From contig NZ_JXJU01000004.1 of assembly GCF_002441655.1 (NCBI RefSeq), forward strand, positions 124,001-188,000: a stretch of DNA of 64,000 bases, read 5' to 3'. A program made the position numbers and the translations under genes. The notes below the pieces were generated by a model, which had not been told where the DNA came from, searched no databases, and saw only the letters and a program-made list of their open reading frames with translations. Shown piece after piece: positions 27,307 through 37,016 of this stretch (position 1 is the stretch's first letter; each line of letters begins with the position of its first letter). This DNA is from Lactococcus fujiensis JCM 16395. Its GTDB lineage: Bacteria > Bacillota > Bacilli > Lactobacillales > Streptococcaceae.

Positions 27307-28422
27307 ATGATCTATTTAGACAATGCTGCTACTACTCCTGTGTTGCCTGAAGTTGTAGAAGTGATGTCTGAAACACTACTTTCAACTTTTGGTAACCCAT
27401 CGAGCATTCATTCTTTCGGGCGTCATGCTGCCCAATTGATTAGAAACAGTCGTGCCTCCATAGCGGATGCACTGGCTGTGTCAGAACGGCAAATTACGTT
27501 CACATCTGGAGCGAGTGAGGCAAACAATACGGCACTAATTGGCTATGCGCTTGCACACCGTTCGCTCGGAAACCACATAATTACAACCGCAATAGAGCAT
27601 CCCTCCGTTATTAACACTGTTAAATATCTGCACGAACGATTTGGATTTGATGTGACAATCATTACACCAAATGAAGATGGTTTAATTACTGCAAATTTAG
27701 TAGAGCGAGAATTACGTTCGGATACTTTGATTGTCAGCATGATGTATTCAAATAATGAAACAGGTCAATTGCTTCCTGTTAAAGAAGTTGGTGCTCTTTT
27801 AGCAAATCATTCTGCTGTTTTCCATGTTGATGCGACTCAGGTGATGGGTAAAATCCCAGTCCTTCCACAAGAGATTGGCGCTGATTTCGTTTCCGCATCT
27901 GGTCATAAATTTCATGGTCCAAAAGGGGTAGGCTTCCTTTATCATTCAGATGTCCTTTTTGACCCATTAATTCATGGGGGTGAACAAGAAGAAAAACGGC
28001 GCGCAGGTACCGAAAATATTCATTCTCTTGTTGGCATGGCTTTAGCATTGAAGATTTCTATTGACAAAATGGAAACCAATTTTCAGCACGTTGCTACTCT
28101 TAAAGCACATCTTTTCGATCAAATTCAAGGCTTAGATTATTACAAAAATGAATTTGGTCCAAGTATGCCGCACGTTGTTAATATCGCCTTTCCAAACGTC
28201 AACCATGATTTGCTTCTAACAAAGCTTGATCTGGCAGGAATTGCAATTTCAACTGGTTCTGCTTGTACAGCAGGTACAATCGAGCCTTCTCATGTCCTTG
28301 CAAGTTTCTATGGGGAAGACTCAGCTAAACTTAAAGAAAATATACGTGTCTCTTTTTCGGAACTTAATTCAATTGAGGATGTGGATCAATTTGTGCTCCA
28401 ACTAAAAAAAGCATTACATTAA
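27307..28422 (+). CDS. iscS: Cysteine desulfurase (NifS/IscS-like)
   Basis: A 371-aa PLP enzyme of aminotransferase class V that takes sulfur from cysteine for tRNA thiolation and Fe-S or cofactor synthesis. It begins MIYLDNAATTPVLPEV; the PLP lysine lies in SASGHKFHGPKG, and the catalytic Cys in STGSACTAG. The ATG at 27307, 4 bases after the prs2 stop, fits the family start; an earlier in-frame start lies inside prs2. In streptococci the same order prs2-desulfurase-DUF1831 occurs, which suggests a shared role, perhaps thiamine or tRNA sulfur supply linked to PRPP. Confidence 0.93.
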   Translation: MIYLDNAATTPVLPEVVEVMSETLLSTFGNPSSIHSFGRHAAQLIRNSRASIADALAVSERQITFTSGASEANNTALIGYALAHRSLGNHIITTAIEHPSVINTVKYLHERFGFDVTIITPNEDGLITANLVERELRSDTLIVSMMYSNNETGQLLPVKEVGALLANHSAVFHVDATQVMGKIPVLPQEIGADFVSASGHKFHGPKGVGFLYHSDVLFDPLIHGGEQEEKRRAGTENIHSLVGMALALKISIDKMETNFQHVATLKAHLFDQIQGLDYYKNEFGPSMPHVVNIAFPNVNHDLLLTKLDLAGIAISTGSACTAGTIEPSHVLASFYGEDSAKLKENIRVSFSELNSIEDVDQFVLQLKKALH

Positions 28423-28463
28423 TACCGTAATAAACAAATACGAATAAAAAATTAGGAGGTTTT

Positions 28464-28802
28464 ATGGCTTTCGTTACTGAAAAACACCTTGATGATTGCA
28501 AAGATACTTATGCCCTTTCTCCATCAATCAAAAAATTTACACTCAAAGATAATACTTTTATTCAAACTAAGGCGGGTTCTTACGAATTCAAAAGGATCCT
28601 TGAAGAAGTCCCTAATTCTGGGAGAGGTTTCTTATTAAAAATTATTATTAATTCAGATTTGACAGGATTTAAAATGGCTATCACCGATTTATCAGGTCTG
28701 AGAAATGTTAATATATTCAAAAACGCCAATTCAATCATTCAGGAAAAGTTTTATTTCCAAATGAATGCTTTAGTAGATCGCGGTATTTTCATAACAAAAT
28801 AA
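28464..28802 (+). CDS. DUF1831 family protein
   Basis: A 112-aa cytoplasmic protein beginning MAFVTEKHLDDCKDTYALSP and containing VPNSGRGFLLKIIINSDLTG and MAITDLSGLRNVNIF, matching the DUF1831 family I recall from streptococci. RBS AGGAGG lies 7 bases upstream. It follows iscS by 41 bases and is the last gene of that operon, with a terminator right after its stop. Function unknown; position suggests a role with the desulfurase. Confidence 0.85.
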   Translation: MAFVTEKHLDDCKDTYALSPSIKKFTLKDNTFIQTKAGSYEFKRILEEVPNSGRGFLLKIIINSDLTGFKMAITDLSGLRNVNIFKNANSIIQEKFYFQMNALVDRGIFITK

Positions 28803-28830
28803 AAAATCTGTCCTGTGGATAGGTTTTTTT
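28801..28830 (+). terminator. Terminator of the prs2-iscS-DUF1831 operon
   Basis: A 13-bp stem with two G-U pairs (AAAAAATCTGTCC/GGATAGGTTTTTT) and a 3-base loop, overlapping the stop codon. Confidence 0.85.
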
Positions 28831-28853
28831 ATAGCCTTTAAAATTAAAATGAG

Positions 28854-28885
28854 CAAAAAAAAAGCTGTCAATACTAACAGCTTTT
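28854..28885 (-). terminator. Rho-independent terminator of tuf
   Basis: Minus-strand stem AAAAGCTGT/ACAGCTTTT with an 8-base loop, followed by a T run. It lies about 45 bases after the tuf stop and back to back with the plus-strand terminator. Confidence 0.85.
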
Positions 28886-28928
28886 GTAATTTCAATTATT
28901 AAATTGAATAAAGGTTGTGAAAGTCGAA

Positions 28929-30125
28929 TTATTTATCGATTTTAGCAACCATACCTGAACCAACAGTACGTCCACCTTCACGGATAGAGAAAGTTGTTCC
29001 TTCTTCAACGGCAACTGGGTGGATAAGGTCAACTTCGATGTGGACATTATCACCAGGCATTACCATTTCAGTTCCTTCAGGAAGTTTGATTGAACCAGTA
29101 ACGTCAGTTGTGTGGAAGTAGAATTGAGGACGGTAGTTATCGAAGAATGGAGTGTGACGTCCGCCTTCTTCTTTTGTCAAGATATAAACTTCACCTTCAA
29201 ATTGTGTGTGTGGAGTGATTGAACCTGGTTTAGCAATAACTTGACCACGTTCAATTTCGTCACGAAGAACACCACGGAGCAATACACCAACGTTATCGCC
29301 AGCTTCACCACGTGAAAGTGTTTTACGGAACATTTCAACACCAGTAACAACCGCTTTTTTAGTGTCTTCTTTGATACCAACGATTTCGATTTCGTTTCCG
29401 ACTTCAACAACACCACGTTCGATACGTCCTGATGCAACAGTACCACGACCAGTGATTGAGAATACATCTTCGACTGGGAGCAACAATGGTTTGTCAAGGT
29501 CACGAACTGGAGTTGGAATATATGTATCAACGATATCCATCAATTCAAGGATAGCGTTAACGTATTTTTCTTCACCGTTCAAAGCACCAAGTGCAGAACC
29601 AGTTACGAATGGAATATTGTCGCCATCGAAGTCATATTCTGACAAGAGGTCACGAACTTCCATTTCAACAAGTTCAAGCAATTCTTCGTCATCAACGAGG
29701 TCAGCTTTGTTAAGGAATACGATAAGGTATTTAACACCAACTTGACGTGAAAGCAAGATGTGTTCACGTGTTTGAGGCATTGGTCCATCAGTTGCAGCAA
29801 CAACGAGGATAGCTCCGTCCATTTGGGCAGCACCAGTGATCATGTTTTTAACGTAGTCCGCGTGACCTGGGGCATCGATATGCGCATAGTGACGGGCAGG
29901 AGTTTCGTATTCAACGTGAGCAGTGTTAATTGTGATACCACGTTCGCGTTCTTCTGGAGCAGCATCGATTGATGCGTAGTCTTTAACAACGTTAGTTGCA
30001 GAAGGGTATTTTTCAGCAAGAACTTTAGTAATTGCAGCAGTCAATGTAGTTTTACCGTGATCGACGTGTCCGATTGTTCCGATGTTAACGTGTGGTTTGC
30101 TACGATCGTATACAGCTTTAGCCAT
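28929..30125 (-). CDS. tuf: Elongation factor Tu
   Basis: A 398-aa GTPase that delivers aminoacyl-tRNA to the ribosome. G motifs are GHVDHGKT (P-loop), [12 protein letters not shown] and GSALGA; the effector region has [13 protein letters not shown]. Length and ends are as expected for Firmicutes. Codon use looks strongly biased towards preferred codons (long antisense ORFs result). It is monocistronic: the good promoter TTGCTT-17-TATAAT lies upstream and a terminator downstream. Confidence 0.99.
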   Translation of the reverse strand: MAKAVYDRSKPHVNIGTIGHVDHGKTTLTAAITKVLAEKYPSATNVVKDYASIDAAPEERERGITINTAHVEYETPARHYAHIDAPGHADYVKNMITGAAQMDGAILVVAATDGPMPQTREHILLSRQVGVKYLIVFLNKADLVDDEELLELVEMEVRDLLSEYDFDGDNIPFVTGSALGALNGEEKYVNAILELMDIVDTYIPTPVRDLDKPLLLPVEDVFSITGRGTVASGRIERGVVEVGNEIEIVGIKEDTKKAVVTGVEMFRKTLSRGEAGDNVGVLLRGVLRDEIERGQVIAKPGSITPHTQFEGEVYILTKEEGGRHTPFFDNYRPQFYFHTTDVTGSIKLPEGTEMVMPGDNVHIEVDLIHPVAVEEGTTFSIREGGRTVGSGMVAKIDK

Positions 30126-30203
30126 TTTAAAATGTCTCCTTATATTGAAAAAAAAATATTTTTAATTGGCAGGCTGTGTTGCCACAATCTACCGTTCTTG
30201 ACA

Positions 30204-30232
30204 ATTATAACGAAAATAACGGAAAAAAGCAA
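30204..30232 (-). promoter_or_regulatory. tuf promoter
   Basis: Minus strand: TTGCTT, 17-base spacer, TATAAT, leaving an untranslated leader of about 70 bases. Confidence 0.75.
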
Positions 30233-30411
30233 GTTTTATCAGCCTTTTTAGTTACTTTTTTTGAAATTTTGATGAATTGCTTGCATCAAAAACCTACAAA
30301 ATCAGTTGAATGTCTACCACGATTGAAAAGTTGCTCTTTTCTTGTAGTCCAATGTCAAAAATGTTATGATTAGTCCATAATATCGTTTCACAAGAAAGGA
30401 TGATAAATTTC

Positions 30412-30624
30412 ATGGGATTAACATTTAGAAAAAGAGATGATTTTGATAAAATGATGGATACTCTTGGGGTCTCCAACGTAGATTTGGTTTCATTAGGAGA
30501 TGATTTAACTACAAAAAATGATCACCCTAAAGATCCTTTTGCAAAGTTTTTGGACACTGACATTCATAAACAAGAAGACGATTTGTCAATAAAATTTTCA
30601 GAAACTGAGACAGATCATAAATAA
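30412..30624 (+). CDS. Small protein, possibly SPJ_0845-like
   Basis: A 70-aa acidic protein beginning MGLTFRKRDDFDKMMDTLGV, with a Lys/Asp-rich tail and no membrane segment. The start at 30412 has an AAGGA site 11 bases upstream; an ATG at 30400 overlaps that site. The short N-terminal pattern (hydrophobic-Phe-Lys, acidic pair, then Met-rich helix) resembles a small streptococcal family (SPJ_0845), which I recall only loosely. The DUF4044 gene follows by 70 bases, probably in the same unit. Function unknown. Confidence 0.55.
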   Translation: MGLTFRKRDDFDKMMDTLGVSNVDLVSLGDDLTTKNDHPKDPFAKFLDTDIHKQEDDLSIKFSETETDHK

Positions 30625-30694
30625 GAAAAACATTTGAAATTTACTACTTTTACTGATACAATAGTGAAAATTATTAAATTATATTGAGGAAATT

Positions 30695-30811
30695 ATGGCA
30701 TATAAAAAACAAACCAAAAGTACTTTTCAAAAAATCGTTTTCGTCGTTGTTGTCATCATGATTATTTTGACACTTTTCAGCGTCATTGCGATGGTACTTC
30801 CAGCATTCTAA
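30695..30811 (+). CDS. DUF4044 family small membrane protein
   Basis: A 38-aa peptide (MAYKKQTKSTFQK at its start) with a positively charged N-terminus and one transmembrane segment ending in LPAF. This layout and the TFQK motif match the DUF4044 family of Streptococcaceae. A strong RBS (GAGGAAA) precedes the ATG by about 4 bases, and a terminator begins right after the stop. It is too short for usual ORF cut-offs. Function unknown. Confidence 0.8.
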   Translation: MAYKKQTKSTFQKIVFVVVVIMIILTLFSVIAMVLPAF

Positions 30812-30837
30812 AAAACTGCACAAGCAGTTTTTTTTTT
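30812..30837 (+). terminator. Terminator after the DUF4044 gene
   Basis: Stem AAAACTGC/GCAGTTTT with an ACAA loop and a long T run, starting right after the DUF4044 stop. Confidence 0.9.
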
Positions 30838-30840
30838 ATT

Positions 30841-30878
30841 AAAAAAACTCTATCAGCACGTCATGCTAATAGAGTTTT
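30841..30878 (-). terminator. Terminator of ileS
   Basis: Minus-strand stem AAAACTCTAT/ATAGAGTTTT with an inner AGCA/TGCT helix and a T run, 10 bases after the ileS stop. Confidence 0.85.
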
Positions 30879-30887
30879 AATTTAATC

Positions 30888-33677
30888 TTACGCTTCAAAA
30901 CCAGATATTAATACTTCGGGGAAGTCTTTTTCAACAATGGCTGAACAATTATCACAGAGCATATGGAGATGCTCATTAGCATTCGTACCAACGGTTTTAT
31001 CAGTTCGGCGACAACGGTCACAGACTTGTCCTTCAGCATGTTCAACAAGGATTGCTGAGTCGTTAAAGACATAAGCATTATCAGGTGCCTTATCAGTTGA
31101 GATTTTCAATTCTGACACAATAAGCAATGTAGCCAAATTTTCATCTAATGAATTCAAAAGCGTACGAGTAACTTCGTTTGGATAAACAGTTACTTTGGCT
31201 TCGAATGATTTTCCAATCAATTTCGCTTCACGCGCTTCTTCAAGTGCCTTCAAGACTTTGTTTCGGAAATCGAAGAAAGCATTCCAATTTTCAAGTAATT
31301 CGTCTGAGCCTGGATAATTAATTGCTTCGGGCATTTCAGCGAGATAAGCATATTCTTCAGTTTCATCTTCAAGGTATGTCCATACTTCTTCAGTTGTGTG
31401 TGGCAAAATTGGAACAAGTAATTTTACCAAATTAACCAAGATATGATACATCACCGTTTGCATTCCACGGCGACTTTCAGATTTAGCTGAATCAATATAA
31501 ACAACATCTTTCGCAAAATCAAGATAGAAAGCCGACAAATCATTCGTTAGGAAGTTAACGACTTCTTTATAAACACTAATGAAACTGTAATGATCATAGC
31601 TCTTACGAACAGAACGGACCAATTCATTAAATTTAACAAGCATATATTTATCAACGCCTGTTAACTCAGCATATGCGATAGCATCAGTATTTTTATTGAA
31701 GTCTACTGTATTAGCAATCAAGAAACGAAGCGTATTACGAATTTTACGATAAACATCCGAAACTTGACTCAAAATATCCATAGAGACACGGACATCATTC
31801 TCATAGTCGACAGTGGCAACCCACAAGCGAAGAATATCAGCACCAAATTTTGTTGTTACATCCGCAGGAACAATTGTATTGCCAAGAGATTTAGACATTT
31901 TCATGCCTTTTCCATCTAGTACAAAGCCTTGTGACAAAACTGCTTTATAAGGTGCGACCCCATTAACAGCGACAGACGTCGTTATTGATGAATTGAACCA
32001 TCCACGGTATTGGTCTGATCCTTCAAGATAAAGATCTGCAGGATAACTCAATTCTTTACGAGTGTTCAAAACACCATTCCAAGAAGATCCTGAATCGAAC
32101 CAAACATCCATGATGTCATTTTCCTTGGTGAATTCTCCATTTGGTGAACTTGGATGAGTAAATCCTTCGGGCAAAAGATCCTTCGTTTCGTGAGTAAACC
32201 AATATCCGGAGCCATATTTTTCAAAGAGTTGAGCCACATGTTCTGTCGTTTCAGGTGTGATAATTGGAGTTCCATCTTCACCATAGAAAATTGGCAATGG
32301 TACTCCCCACGCACGTTGACGTGAGATGACCCAGTCACCACGGTCTCGAACCATATTGTAGAGACGTGTTTTTCCCCATGGAACAATCCAGTCAACTCGT
32401 TCAACTTCGTCCATGATATTTTGACGGAATTTATCAATTGAAGCAAACCATTGTGGCGTTGCCCGGTAAACGACTGGTTTCTTTGTCCGCCAATCGTGTG
32501 GATACGAGTGAGTAAAGTAAGTAATATTCAAGAGACGATCATTTTCCTCAAGCCAGCCTTGAATTGTTGGAATTGCCTTTTCATAATACATTCCTTCAAG
32601 TCCAGGTGCATTTTCATTGAAACGACCTTGACCATCTAAATCTTCAATTACAGGCAATTGATATGAACGTGAGTAGAAATAGTCATCTTCACCATGGTTA
32701 GGAGAAGAATGGACTAATCCTGTCCCTGAGTCAAGCGAAACATAGTCCCCGACCATGACCAAAGATTCACGGTCATAGAATGGGTGATGTGCTGTCATGT
32801 ACTCAAGTTCTGAACCTTTAATGGTTTGTAAAACTTCAGGGTCATTCCAGCTTAATTTTTCCGCAACATCTTGAAGTAAATCTTGTGCGACTAAAAACTT
32901 TCGATTATTCACTTGAACAAGAACATAAGTATAATCGGGGTGAACAAAAATTCCTCGATTTGAAGGGAATGTCCAGACAGTAGTCGTCCAAATGACAAAT
33001 TCTGTATCTTCGGGCAACTTTCCTTTAGTATCAGACGCCTTGAAAGCTACATACAACGAAGGTGATTTCACATCATGATACTCAATTTCAGCTTCTGCAA
33101 GAGAAGATTCAGATGATGGAGACCAGTAAATAGGTTTAGCCCCCTTATAGATATAGCCTTTTTCGGCCATTTTACCAAAGACACGGATTTCTTGCGCTTC
33201 AAATTCTGGTAAAAGTGTCAAATAAGGATGTTCCCAGTCTCCAAGAACACCAAGTGATTTAAAATCTTTTCTCTGTTTATCAACTTGTGAGAGGGCATAT
33301 TTTCGGCATTCTTCGAGATAAAGGGCGCGGTCCATTTCCTTGCGTTTCATACCTGCTTTAGCCAATTGTTGTTCAATAGGCAAACCGTGTGTATCCCAAC
33401 CAGGAACATAAGGGGCACGAAAACCGGCCATTGATTTATAACGGACAATAATATCCTTCGAAACCTTGTTCAATGAATGTCCAATGTGAATGTTCCCATT
33501 AGCATATGGAGGTCCATCATGAAGCATGTAAGAAGGTTTCCCTTCGTTCAACGCTTGACGTTTACCATATAAATCGTTATCATCCCAGTCTTTTTGCCAA
33601 ACAGGTTCTTTCTTAGGAAGACCGGCACGCATCGGAAATGCCGTTTTCCCAAGATTTAAAGTATCTTTAATTTTCAT
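30888..33677 (-). CDS. ileS: Isoleucyl-tRNA synthetase
   Basis: A 929-aa class I synthetase with HIGH-type motif HIGHS after PPYANGN, KMSKS loop [11 protein letters not shown], an editing domain in the middle (including [16 protein letters not shown]) and a C-terminal zinc finger with CDRCR and CDNCS. It charges tRNA-Ile and hydrolyses mischarged valine. It is preceded by a T-box leader (T-box motif at 33813-33827), so readthrough should rise when uncharged tRNA-Ile accumulates. It follows divIVA, the usual tail of the division cluster. Confidence 0.98.
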   Translation of the reverse strand: MKIKDTLNLGKTAFPMRAGLPKKEPVWQKDWDDNDLYGKRQALNEGKPSYMLHDGPPYANGNIHIGHSLNKVSKDIIVRYKSMAGFRAPYVPGWDTHGLPIEQQLAKAGMKRKEMDRALYLEECRKYALSQVDKQRKDFKSLGVLGDWEHPYLTLLPEFEAQEIRVFGKMAEKGYIYKGAKPIYWSPSSESSLAEAEIEYHDVKSPSLYVAFKASDTKGKLPEDTEFVIWTTTVWTFPSNRGIFVHPDYTYVLVQVNNRKFLVAQDLLQDVAEKLSWNDPEVLQTIKGSELEYMTAHHPFYDRESLVMVGDYVSLDSGTGLVHSSPNHGEDDYFYSRSYQLPVIEDLDGQGRFNENAPGLEGMYYEKAIPTIQGWLEENDRLLNITYFTHSYPHDWRTKKPVVYRATPQWFASIDKFRQNIMDEVERVDWIVPWGKTRLYNMVRDRGDWVISRQRAWGVPLPIFYGEDGTPIITPETTEHVAQLFEKYGSGYWFTHETKDLLPEGFTHPSSPNGEFTKENDIMDVWFDSGSSWNGVLNTRKELSYPADLYLEGSDQYRGWFNSSITTSVAVNGVAPYKAVLSQGFVLDGKGMKMSKSLGNTIVPADVTTKFGADILRLWVATVDYENDVRVSMDILSQVSDVYRKIRNTLRFLIANTVDFNKNTDAIAYAELTGVDKYMLVKFNELVRSVRKSYDHYSFISVYKEVVNFLTNDLSAFYLDFAKDVVYIDSAKSESRRGMQTVMYHILVNLVKLLVPILPHTTEEVWTYLEDETEEYAYLAEMPEAINYPGSDELLENWNAFFDFRNKVLKALEEAREAKLIGKSFEAKVTVYPNEVTRTLLNSLDENLATLLIVSELKISTDKAPDNAYVFNDSAILVEHAEGQVCDRCRRTDKTVGTNANEHLHMLCDNCSAIVEKDFPEVLISGFEA

Positions 33678-33783
33678 TTCTACCTCCGAAGTGGATTTAA
33701 AATTTTACATTTATTTTTCCTCTGTGAATAAATTTAGCCAATTATTACTGCCCTCTTTATTCACAGTGGAAAAGTCAAAAAAC

Positions 33784-33990
33784 AAAAAAGCGGCTTTCGC
33801 AAAGGACGAAAACCGCGGTACCACCTTAATTTATTTTGTCAGTGATGACAAAAACTTGCTAACAGGTAACGTCTGTCAACCGTCTTAACTTAATTTAGTT
33901 CAGTTAAGAGAATTTGTCTTACGACATCGTCAACTGATAAAATAAAATAGAGTGACTACGAGACTTCCATCAACACTCGCTTGCTTTAAG
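33784..33990 (-). promoter_or_regulatory. T-box riboswitch in the ileS leader
   Basis: The conserved T-box AAGGTGGTACCGCGG (33813-33827) overlaps a terminator whose 10-bp stem GCGGTTTTCG/CGAAAGCCGC is followed by a T run. An 8-bp hairpin TTTTGTCA/TGACAAAA (33834-33853) sits where stem III should be. Stem I is less clear: GAGTG/CACTC brackets a loop with GTTGATGGAAGTC, and an AUC triplet follows in an A/U-rich stretch. AUC would fit isoleucine, but I cannot prove it is the specifier. The 5' limit is approximate. Confidence 0.85.
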
Positions 33991-34023
33991 TATCTTTTTT
34001 ATTTGTTGTTTTGACTTTTTTGA

Positions 34024-34977
34024 TTATTCGTGTGACTCACTTGTTGTTTCTGATTCATCAGGTAAGGTTTCATTTACAGTTTTTTCAACTGATCCTGGAT
34101 TTTCTTCTAATTCAGGAAAAATTTCAGATGAATGATGTTCAACGTGTTCGACTGTAACATCAGGTTCCTCGTTGTCATCTTCAGAATTGTGTTCAACAGG
34201 TTCTTCAGTTGTTTCATGGTTAAATGATTTAGCTTCTGAAACGGCTTCAGGCATTGCTGTGATTTCAGTATCTGCTTCAACTTCAGCATCTGCCTCGACT
34301 TCACTTGTTTCTGCTAATTCTTTAGCTTCCACTTCAGTTTCAACATTAGCATCTTCGTCTGTTACTCCTTCGCCCTCATTCGCTTGAGTTGTTGACTCAA
34401 GAATCTCTTGAAGTTTTTCCTCAGGATTAATCAAGTAATCACTCGACGCAGGTTTTAAAACTTCTTCCCAGTCTTCAGATTTAATTTGAACGAGTTGATT
34501 TTCAATCATTGAATTCATACGTTGATGGTAAATGCGCATTGTACGTTTCAAATCATCTGTGTTACGTACCATTTCACGTGCATCATCAGATGCAGCATTC
34601 AAGATAAGACTGGCTTCTTTTTTTGCTGCTTCAATAATTAATTGGCCCTTAGTTGCTGCATCAGCAATTGAAGATTGACTTTTTGCATGTGCATCAGTCA
34701 TCAAACTATCAGCCTCTTTTTCAGCTTGAGCTTTTAAGTTATCCGCAGCATCTTGAGCGACAACGATTGATTTATTCAATGAATCTTTCATTTCGTCAAA
34801 ATATTTTACGCGTTCACGTAAAGTTTTTAACTCACGGTCCTGGTCCTTCAATTTTTGGGCAAATTCATCATAATCACGTACCACGATATCCAAAAATTCA
34901 TCAACTTCGTGTTTATTGAAACCACGCCATTGTGGATTAAAGGTTTTATTTTGGACGTCCAGACTATTTAATGTCAT
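34024..34977 (-). CDS. divIVA: Cell division initiation protein DivIVA
   Basis: A 317-aa protein that binds curved membrane at poles and septa. The N-terminal lipid-binding domain is typical (MTLNSLDVQNKTFNPQWRGF, NKHEVDEFLDIV), followed by long coiled coils to about residue 190. The last ~120 residues are disordered and very acidic, rich in Glu, Asp and Ala, with a repeat-like EVEADAEVEADTE stretch. The ATG at 34977 has a GGAGG site 4 bases upstream and is chosen over an in-frame ATG 36 bases earlier. A strong hairpin lies in the leader. It lies between ylmH and ileS. Confidence 0.95.
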   Translation of the reverse strand: MTLNSLDVQNKTFNPQWRGFNKHEVDEFLDIVVRDYDEFAQKLKDQDRELKTLRERVKYFDEMKDSLNKSIVVAQDAADNLKAQAEKEADSLMTDAHAKSQSSIADAATKGQLIIEAAKKEASLILNAASDDAREMVRNTDDLKRTMRIYHQRMNSMIENQLVQIKSEDWEEVLKPASSDYLINPEEKLQEILESTTQANEGEGVTDEDANVETEVEAKELAETSEVEADAEVEADTEITAMPEAVSEAKSFNHETTEEPVEHNSEDDNEEPDVTVEHVEHHSSEIFPELEENPGSVEKTVNETLPDESETTSESHE

Positions 34978-35004
34978 CGTTCCTCCTTTAGTCATGTAGA
35001 TGCT

Positions 35005-35021
35005 GCCTTCCATAAGAAGGC
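35005..35021 (-). repeat. Hairpin in the divIVA leader
   Basis: Inverted repeat GCCTTC/GAAGGC with a 5-base loop, just upstream of the divIVA RBS and beside a TATAAC box. It could stabilise a divIVA-specific transcript or be a protein-binding site. Confidence 0.4.
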
Positions 35022-35122
35022 ATGTTATAATATTTAAAAAATTAATGAGGAAATTTTTTAGATTTTCCTAATCAATTTTTTAAAAATTAAAGTCAAGTCT
35101 ACATGTGCTAGTTAATTCTAGA

Positions 35123-35911
35123 CTATTTTTTATTTTTGATTATTATAACTGAAACTTTCTGTTTTCTCTTTTTGGTAAGCCCCAAAAGATCAATTATTTT
35201 TATCCGTCCGAATCCTCGAACACTAATTAAATCATTGATTGTCACAGAAAAATCTTTTTTTTCAATTTCAAGGTAATTTAATTTTACCTTATTTGATTCT
35301 AACATATTAGTCGCAAGATTGCGAGAAACATTAAAAGAAGCGGCAATGATTTTATCTATTCGCAAGTTTTCCACAAGGATAACCTCATGAATAGAATTAT
35401 CCACAGCTTTTTCCAATTTTGAAAAGGACACTTCTTTAATTTGAACAGAAACATTTGAAATTTTCTCGATTGAAACAAATAGTTCAACAAGATGTCGACT
35501 GACAAATACTTGAACTTTTTGGTCAGCAATGACAATATCACCAAGTTCTTGTCTTCTTACACCAGATTGATTCAGAAATGCACCTAGAACCTGCGCATGC
35601 CGAATTGAGTTAAACTTACTTGCATATTTAATTTCCAGCAAAGCAACATCAAAATCTGATAACTCGAGATCGTAAAAGAGAGGGGCCAAAATTACTTTGT
35701 GTAACTCTTCCGTTCCAATGTCTTCTGTAGAAAAGAATTTAATTTCTCTTTGCCCAATTAAATTCTTTAAAACGTAACATTCTCTCGGATTCAGAAAAGG
35801 CGTCGTTATTATTGCATAATCATCTTCAACTCGATTGAGCCAGTCGAAACATCGTTCAATGAAGTTACGTTCCTCTGGCTTGAAATGCTGGTAAATATTC
35901 TCATTAATCAT
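35123..35911 (-). CDS. ylmH: YlmH, S4-domain RNA-binding protein
   Basis: A 262-aa protein found next to ftsZ-sepF-yggT in Firmicutes. The C-terminal third is an S4 domain (LRIDKIIAASFNVSRNLATN, KVKLNYLEIEK). The N-terminal part has FKPEERNFIERCFDWLNRVE and a GVRRQELGDI segment seen in YlmH. In Bacillus and streptococci YlmH acts on ribosome-associated quality control; here that role is inferred from family. Its start overlaps the yggT stop by 4 bases, indicating coupling. Confidence 0.92.
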   Translation of the reverse strand: MINENIYQHFKPEERNFIERCFDWLNRVEDDYAIITTPFLNPRECYVLKNLIGQREIKFFSTEDIGTEELHKVILAPLFYDLELSDFDVALLEIKYASKFNSIRHAQVLGAFLNQSGVRRQELGDIVIADQKVQVFVSRHLVELFVSIEKISNVSVQIKEVSFSKLEKAVDNSIHEVILVENLRIDKIIAASFNVSRNLATNMLESNKVKLNYLEIEKKDFSVTINDLISVRGFGRIKIIDLLGLTKKRKQKVSVIIIKNKK

Positions 35912-36198
35912 ACTAATGCATTAAAGACGATGACAATGAATTTTTCGATGACTTGAATTGAAATCAAAGCCACCAAAACAGTGAAATCAAGGCCTGCAAA
36001 TTGCAAAGGTAGCCGATCGAAAAGATTTAAGTATGGCCGAACAAGTTTTATAATCCAACGTCCTACAATACTTGACTGTAGTTGAGGAATCCAGCTCATT
36101 AAAGCATATGCAACTAAAATCCAACTATAAATATCCATCAGACGGAAGATAAAACTTAAAACATTTGCGATAAGATTCAAAGTCGAAATTGTCATCAT
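35908..36198 (-). CDS. yggT: YggT-family membrane protein
   Basis: A 96-aa protein with two hydrophobic stretches and the motif YALMSWIPQLQ followed by PYLNLFDRLPLQFAGLDF, the signature of YggT (also YlmG). Members affect septum formation or membrane protein assembly. It sits between sepF and ylmH with a 1-base overlap at its start and a 4-base overlap at its end, the normal gene order in Firmicutes. Confidence 0.92.
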   Translation of the reverse strand: MMTISTLNLIANVLSFIFRLMDIYSWILVAYALMSWIPQLQSSIVGRWIIKLVRPYLNLFDRLPLQFAGLDFTVLVALISIQVIEKFIVIVFNALV

Positions 36199-36812
36199 TA
36201 GTATAAATCGTAGCTTTCAAAATTTTGACCAGCTAACATAGACATCTCTTTAGCTGCATCTACTGTAATATGAGCAGGGGTCATTAAGAAAATTTGTCCT
36301 CCCACATTTTGTATATCACCATCTAATGTAAAGGCAACACCCGTCATAAAGTCGATTGAACGACGTGCCTGGTTGTCACCCATGAATTTAAAATTAACGA
36401 GAACTGATTCCCCATTCTTTACAATTCGTGCAGCTTCCATAATGTCAGCATATGCACGTGGTTCTTTAATTGCAATAGTAGAAACAGCCGCTTCAACTTT
36501 TTGTTGAGCTGTCATTGTTTGGTTCATTGTATTCTTTTCTAAAGTACTTTCTTTAGGTGCTGTATTAGAACGCATTTGAGTTTGACGCGTTTGTTGTTGT
36601 TGACGCACCTGAGGTCTTGAAGTTGAATATTGCGTATCCCGCTTTTGACTTGGAGCCACAGGTTTAACCTTTTCTTCAACTGCTGAATTTAATGGCGTAG
36701 TTGGTATTACTACTGGTTTTGGTTTTTGAATGGCGCTTGGAGAATCTTCGAATTCTTCATCCTCTTCTACAAAATACTCACGTAGACCATTTACCCAATC
36801 TTTAAAGGCCAT
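36198..36812 (-). CDS. sepF: Cell division protein SepF
   Basis: A 204-aa protein that tethers FtsZ filaments to the membrane and helps shape the septum. An N-terminal amphipathic helix (MAFKDWVNGLREYF) is followed by a disordered Gln/Thr/Pro-rich linker (residues about 30-115), then the SepF core with VLVNFKFMGDNQARRSIDFM and a C-terminal strand pair. It is the first gene of the yggT-ylmH-divIVA group, after a gap of about 200 bases from yggS that contains a TATACT-type box and no gene. Confidence 0.95.
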   Translation of the reverse strand: MAFKDWVNGLREYFVEEDEEFEDSPSAIQKPKPVVIPTTPLNSAVEEKVKPVAPSQKRDTQYSTSRPQVRQQQQTRQTQMRSNTAPKESTLEKNTMNQTMTAQQKVEAAVSTIAIKEPRAYADIMEAARIVKNGESVLVNFKFMGDNQARRSIDFMTGVAFTLDGDIQNVGGQIFLMTPAHITVDAAKEMSMLAGQNFESYDLY

Positions 36813-37016
36813 TGTTTCCTCCAGTTCCTAACTTAGTTTAATAGTATAACTTTAACATTTAATTAAAAAACTTACTACCATCAAATCTTAAAAAAGTAAT
36901 AAATTATTACAAAATGTTAATATAATGTATTCATATTTTAATAACAGGAGATATAATTCTCACAAATTAAAAATGCATAAATATACAGCGCCTTTGGATT
37001 TTCAAAAATGTATATA

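Noticed and set aside
29362-29745. Long plus-strand ORF opposite tuf
   Set aside because: It is an antisense shadow produced by biased codon use in tuf, without RBS or plausible protein sequence.
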